The notes beneath the pieces are model-generated. The model did no database searches. It saw only the letters and a program-made list of their open reading frames with translations, and had not been told where the DNA came from. Positions 63,076 through 64,000 of a DNA stretch of 64,000 nucleotides are shown in pieces; position 1 is the stretch's first letter, and every line of letters starts with the position of its first letter. Both the position numbers and the translations under genes were made by a program. This DNA comes from Rana temporaria. Taxonomy: Eukaryota; Chordata; Amphibia; Anura; Ranidae. The stretch is from the NCBI RefSeq assembly GCF_905171775.1, contig NC_053499.1, positions 146,720,751 through 146,784,750 on the forward strand, in the 5' to 3' direction.

Positions 63076-63799
63076 AGGTAGATCCACAAAGAAAGTACGC
63101 TGGCGTATCTATTGATACGCCGGCGTAATTTCAAAATTCCCGCGTCGTATCTTTGTTTTGAATCCTCAAAACAAGATACAACGGCATCTGTGTTAGATCC
63201 GACAGGCGTACGCCTTCGTACGCCACCGGATCTTAGATGCAATTTTTCGACGTCCGCTAGGTGGCGTTCCCGTCGTAATCCTCTTAGAGTATGCAAATTA
63301 GCTATTTCCGACGATCCACGAACGTACGAGCGGCCGTCGCATTCTTTTACGTAGTTTCCGTTCGGCTTTTTCCAGGGGAATAGTTAAAGCTGCTATCTGG
63401 TGGCGTACTCAATGTTAAGTATGGCCGTCGTTCCTGCATATAATTTTGAAAATTTTACGTTGTTTGCGTAAGTCGTCCGTGAATGGGGCTGGACGCCATT
63501 TACGTTCACATCGAAAACAATGACGTCCTTGCGACGTCATTTGGAGCAATGCACCCTGGGAGTTTTGACGGACGGGGCATGCGCTGTTTGTTCGGCGCGG
63601 GGACGCGCTTCATTTAAATGAAACACGCCCCCTACTCGCCGCATTTGAATTCCGCGTCCTTACGCCGCAAGAGATATCCTACGCCGCCGTAACTTACGGC
63701 GCAAATTCTTTCAGGATTCAAAGAATAGCAAAGTACATTACAGCGGCGTAGCGTATCTCACATACGCTGCGCCCACGCAGATGTATGTGGATCTGCCCC
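63076..63799. mobile_element. CpG-rich MITE, GGGCCAGATTC family, copy 10
   Basis: The ends AGGTAGATCCACAAAGAAAG and ATGTGGATCTGCCCC are inverted, with a 3-bp TTG duplication (63073-63075 and 63800-63802). The core has AATGTTAAGTATGGCCGTCG, TTGCGTAAGTCGTCCGTGAA and AATGACGTCCTTGCGACGTC. It is most similar to copies 2 and 5, in the opposite orientation. Confidence 0.9.
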
Positions 63800-63802
63800 T
63801 TG

Positions 63803-63898
63803 ATGTCCGATGGAGCCTACACACGGTCGGAATATCCGACCAAATGCTCAAATCGAACTTTTGTTGTCGGAAATTCCGATCGTGTGTACGCGGCATAA
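63803..63898. mobile_element. Short hairpin MITE ending GTGTGTACGCGGCAT
   Basis: The two halves pair: CTACACACGGTCGGAATATC against GGAAATTCCGATCGTGTGTA. The right end GTGTGTACGCGGCATAAG is shared with 40815-40938. The remaining bases to 64000 show nothing recognisable. Confidence 0.7.
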
Positions 63899-64000
63899 GA
63901 CTTGGTATCCATTTACTTGGCTCAACCTTCTCTTTTCTATTTTACTGAAAAAAAATGGGTTACATCTTGTTTTTGTGTGCGCTAAGTGCATTTTTCCTAG

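Overview
This is vertebrate nuclear DNA, and almost certainly from an anuran, most likely a true frog (Ranidae). The evidence is split genes with GT-AG introns, an intact vertebrate tRNA-Gly, CpG-rich promoters, and a dense load of DNA-transposon families: hAT, Tc1/mariner and TTAA-flanked elements, plus very GC/CpG-rich MITEs full of ACG, CGT and TAC words. The frog assignment rests on my familiarity with these repeat families and is inference.

Two protein-coding genes are supported, and both are cut by the window. On the minus strand, 6548-6929 is the first coding exon of junctophilin-3 (JPH3), with five MORN repeats. Its CpG-rich 5' region reaches about 7135, and positions 1-6547 are its first intron. 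On the plus strand, ZCCHC14 has four coding exons at 34203-34775, 44071-44194, 56817-56890 and 60550-60621, with consistent splice sites and phases (0, 1, 0, 0). The rest of ZCCHC14 lies beyond 64000. A CpG island at about 29380-29860 is the likely ZCCHC14 promoter with an untranslated first exon. The two genes stand head to head about 22 kb apart, the same arrangement as at human 16q24.2. A tRNA-Gly(GCC) gene lies between them at 14236-14306, minus strand.

Layout: 1-6.5 kb is JPH3 intron 1 with hairpins, MITEs and two minisatellites. 6.5-7.1 kb is the JPH3 exon and promoter. 7.15-10.4 kb is a 3.2-kb minisatellite directly upstream of that promoter. 10.5-12.1 kb holds another minisatellite and interlocked inverted repeats. 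12.8-14.3 kb holds a MITE, a TTAA-element relic and the tRNA. 14.8-18.4 kb is an ~88-bp satellite split by a dead Tc1 transposon, which is itself split by a MITE. 18.8-29.2 kb is nested MITEs and a 33-bp satellite. 29.4-34.8 kb is the ZCCHC14 promoter and first coding exon, with a hAT element carrying a large minisatellite between them. 34.8-60.6 kb is ZCCHC14 introns crowded with nested transposons. 60.6-64 kb is the next intron with more hAT elements and MITEs.

The most unusual objects are: (i) a ~1.17-kb retroposon at 47980-49153 whose 5' end is the first ~53 nt of U2 snRNA, with a 3' poly(A) and a 14-bp target duplication, inserted in a hAT element; (ii) a head-to-tail chain of hAT elements at 43050-43967 that reuse the same 8-bp target; (iii) minisatellites that have grown inside several non-autonomous DNA transposons; and (iv) a TA-flanked element family with CCGTAT termini whose empty target sites can be reconstructed from neighbouring satellite units. 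I see no prokaryotic-type system, no CRISPR array and no intact transposase.
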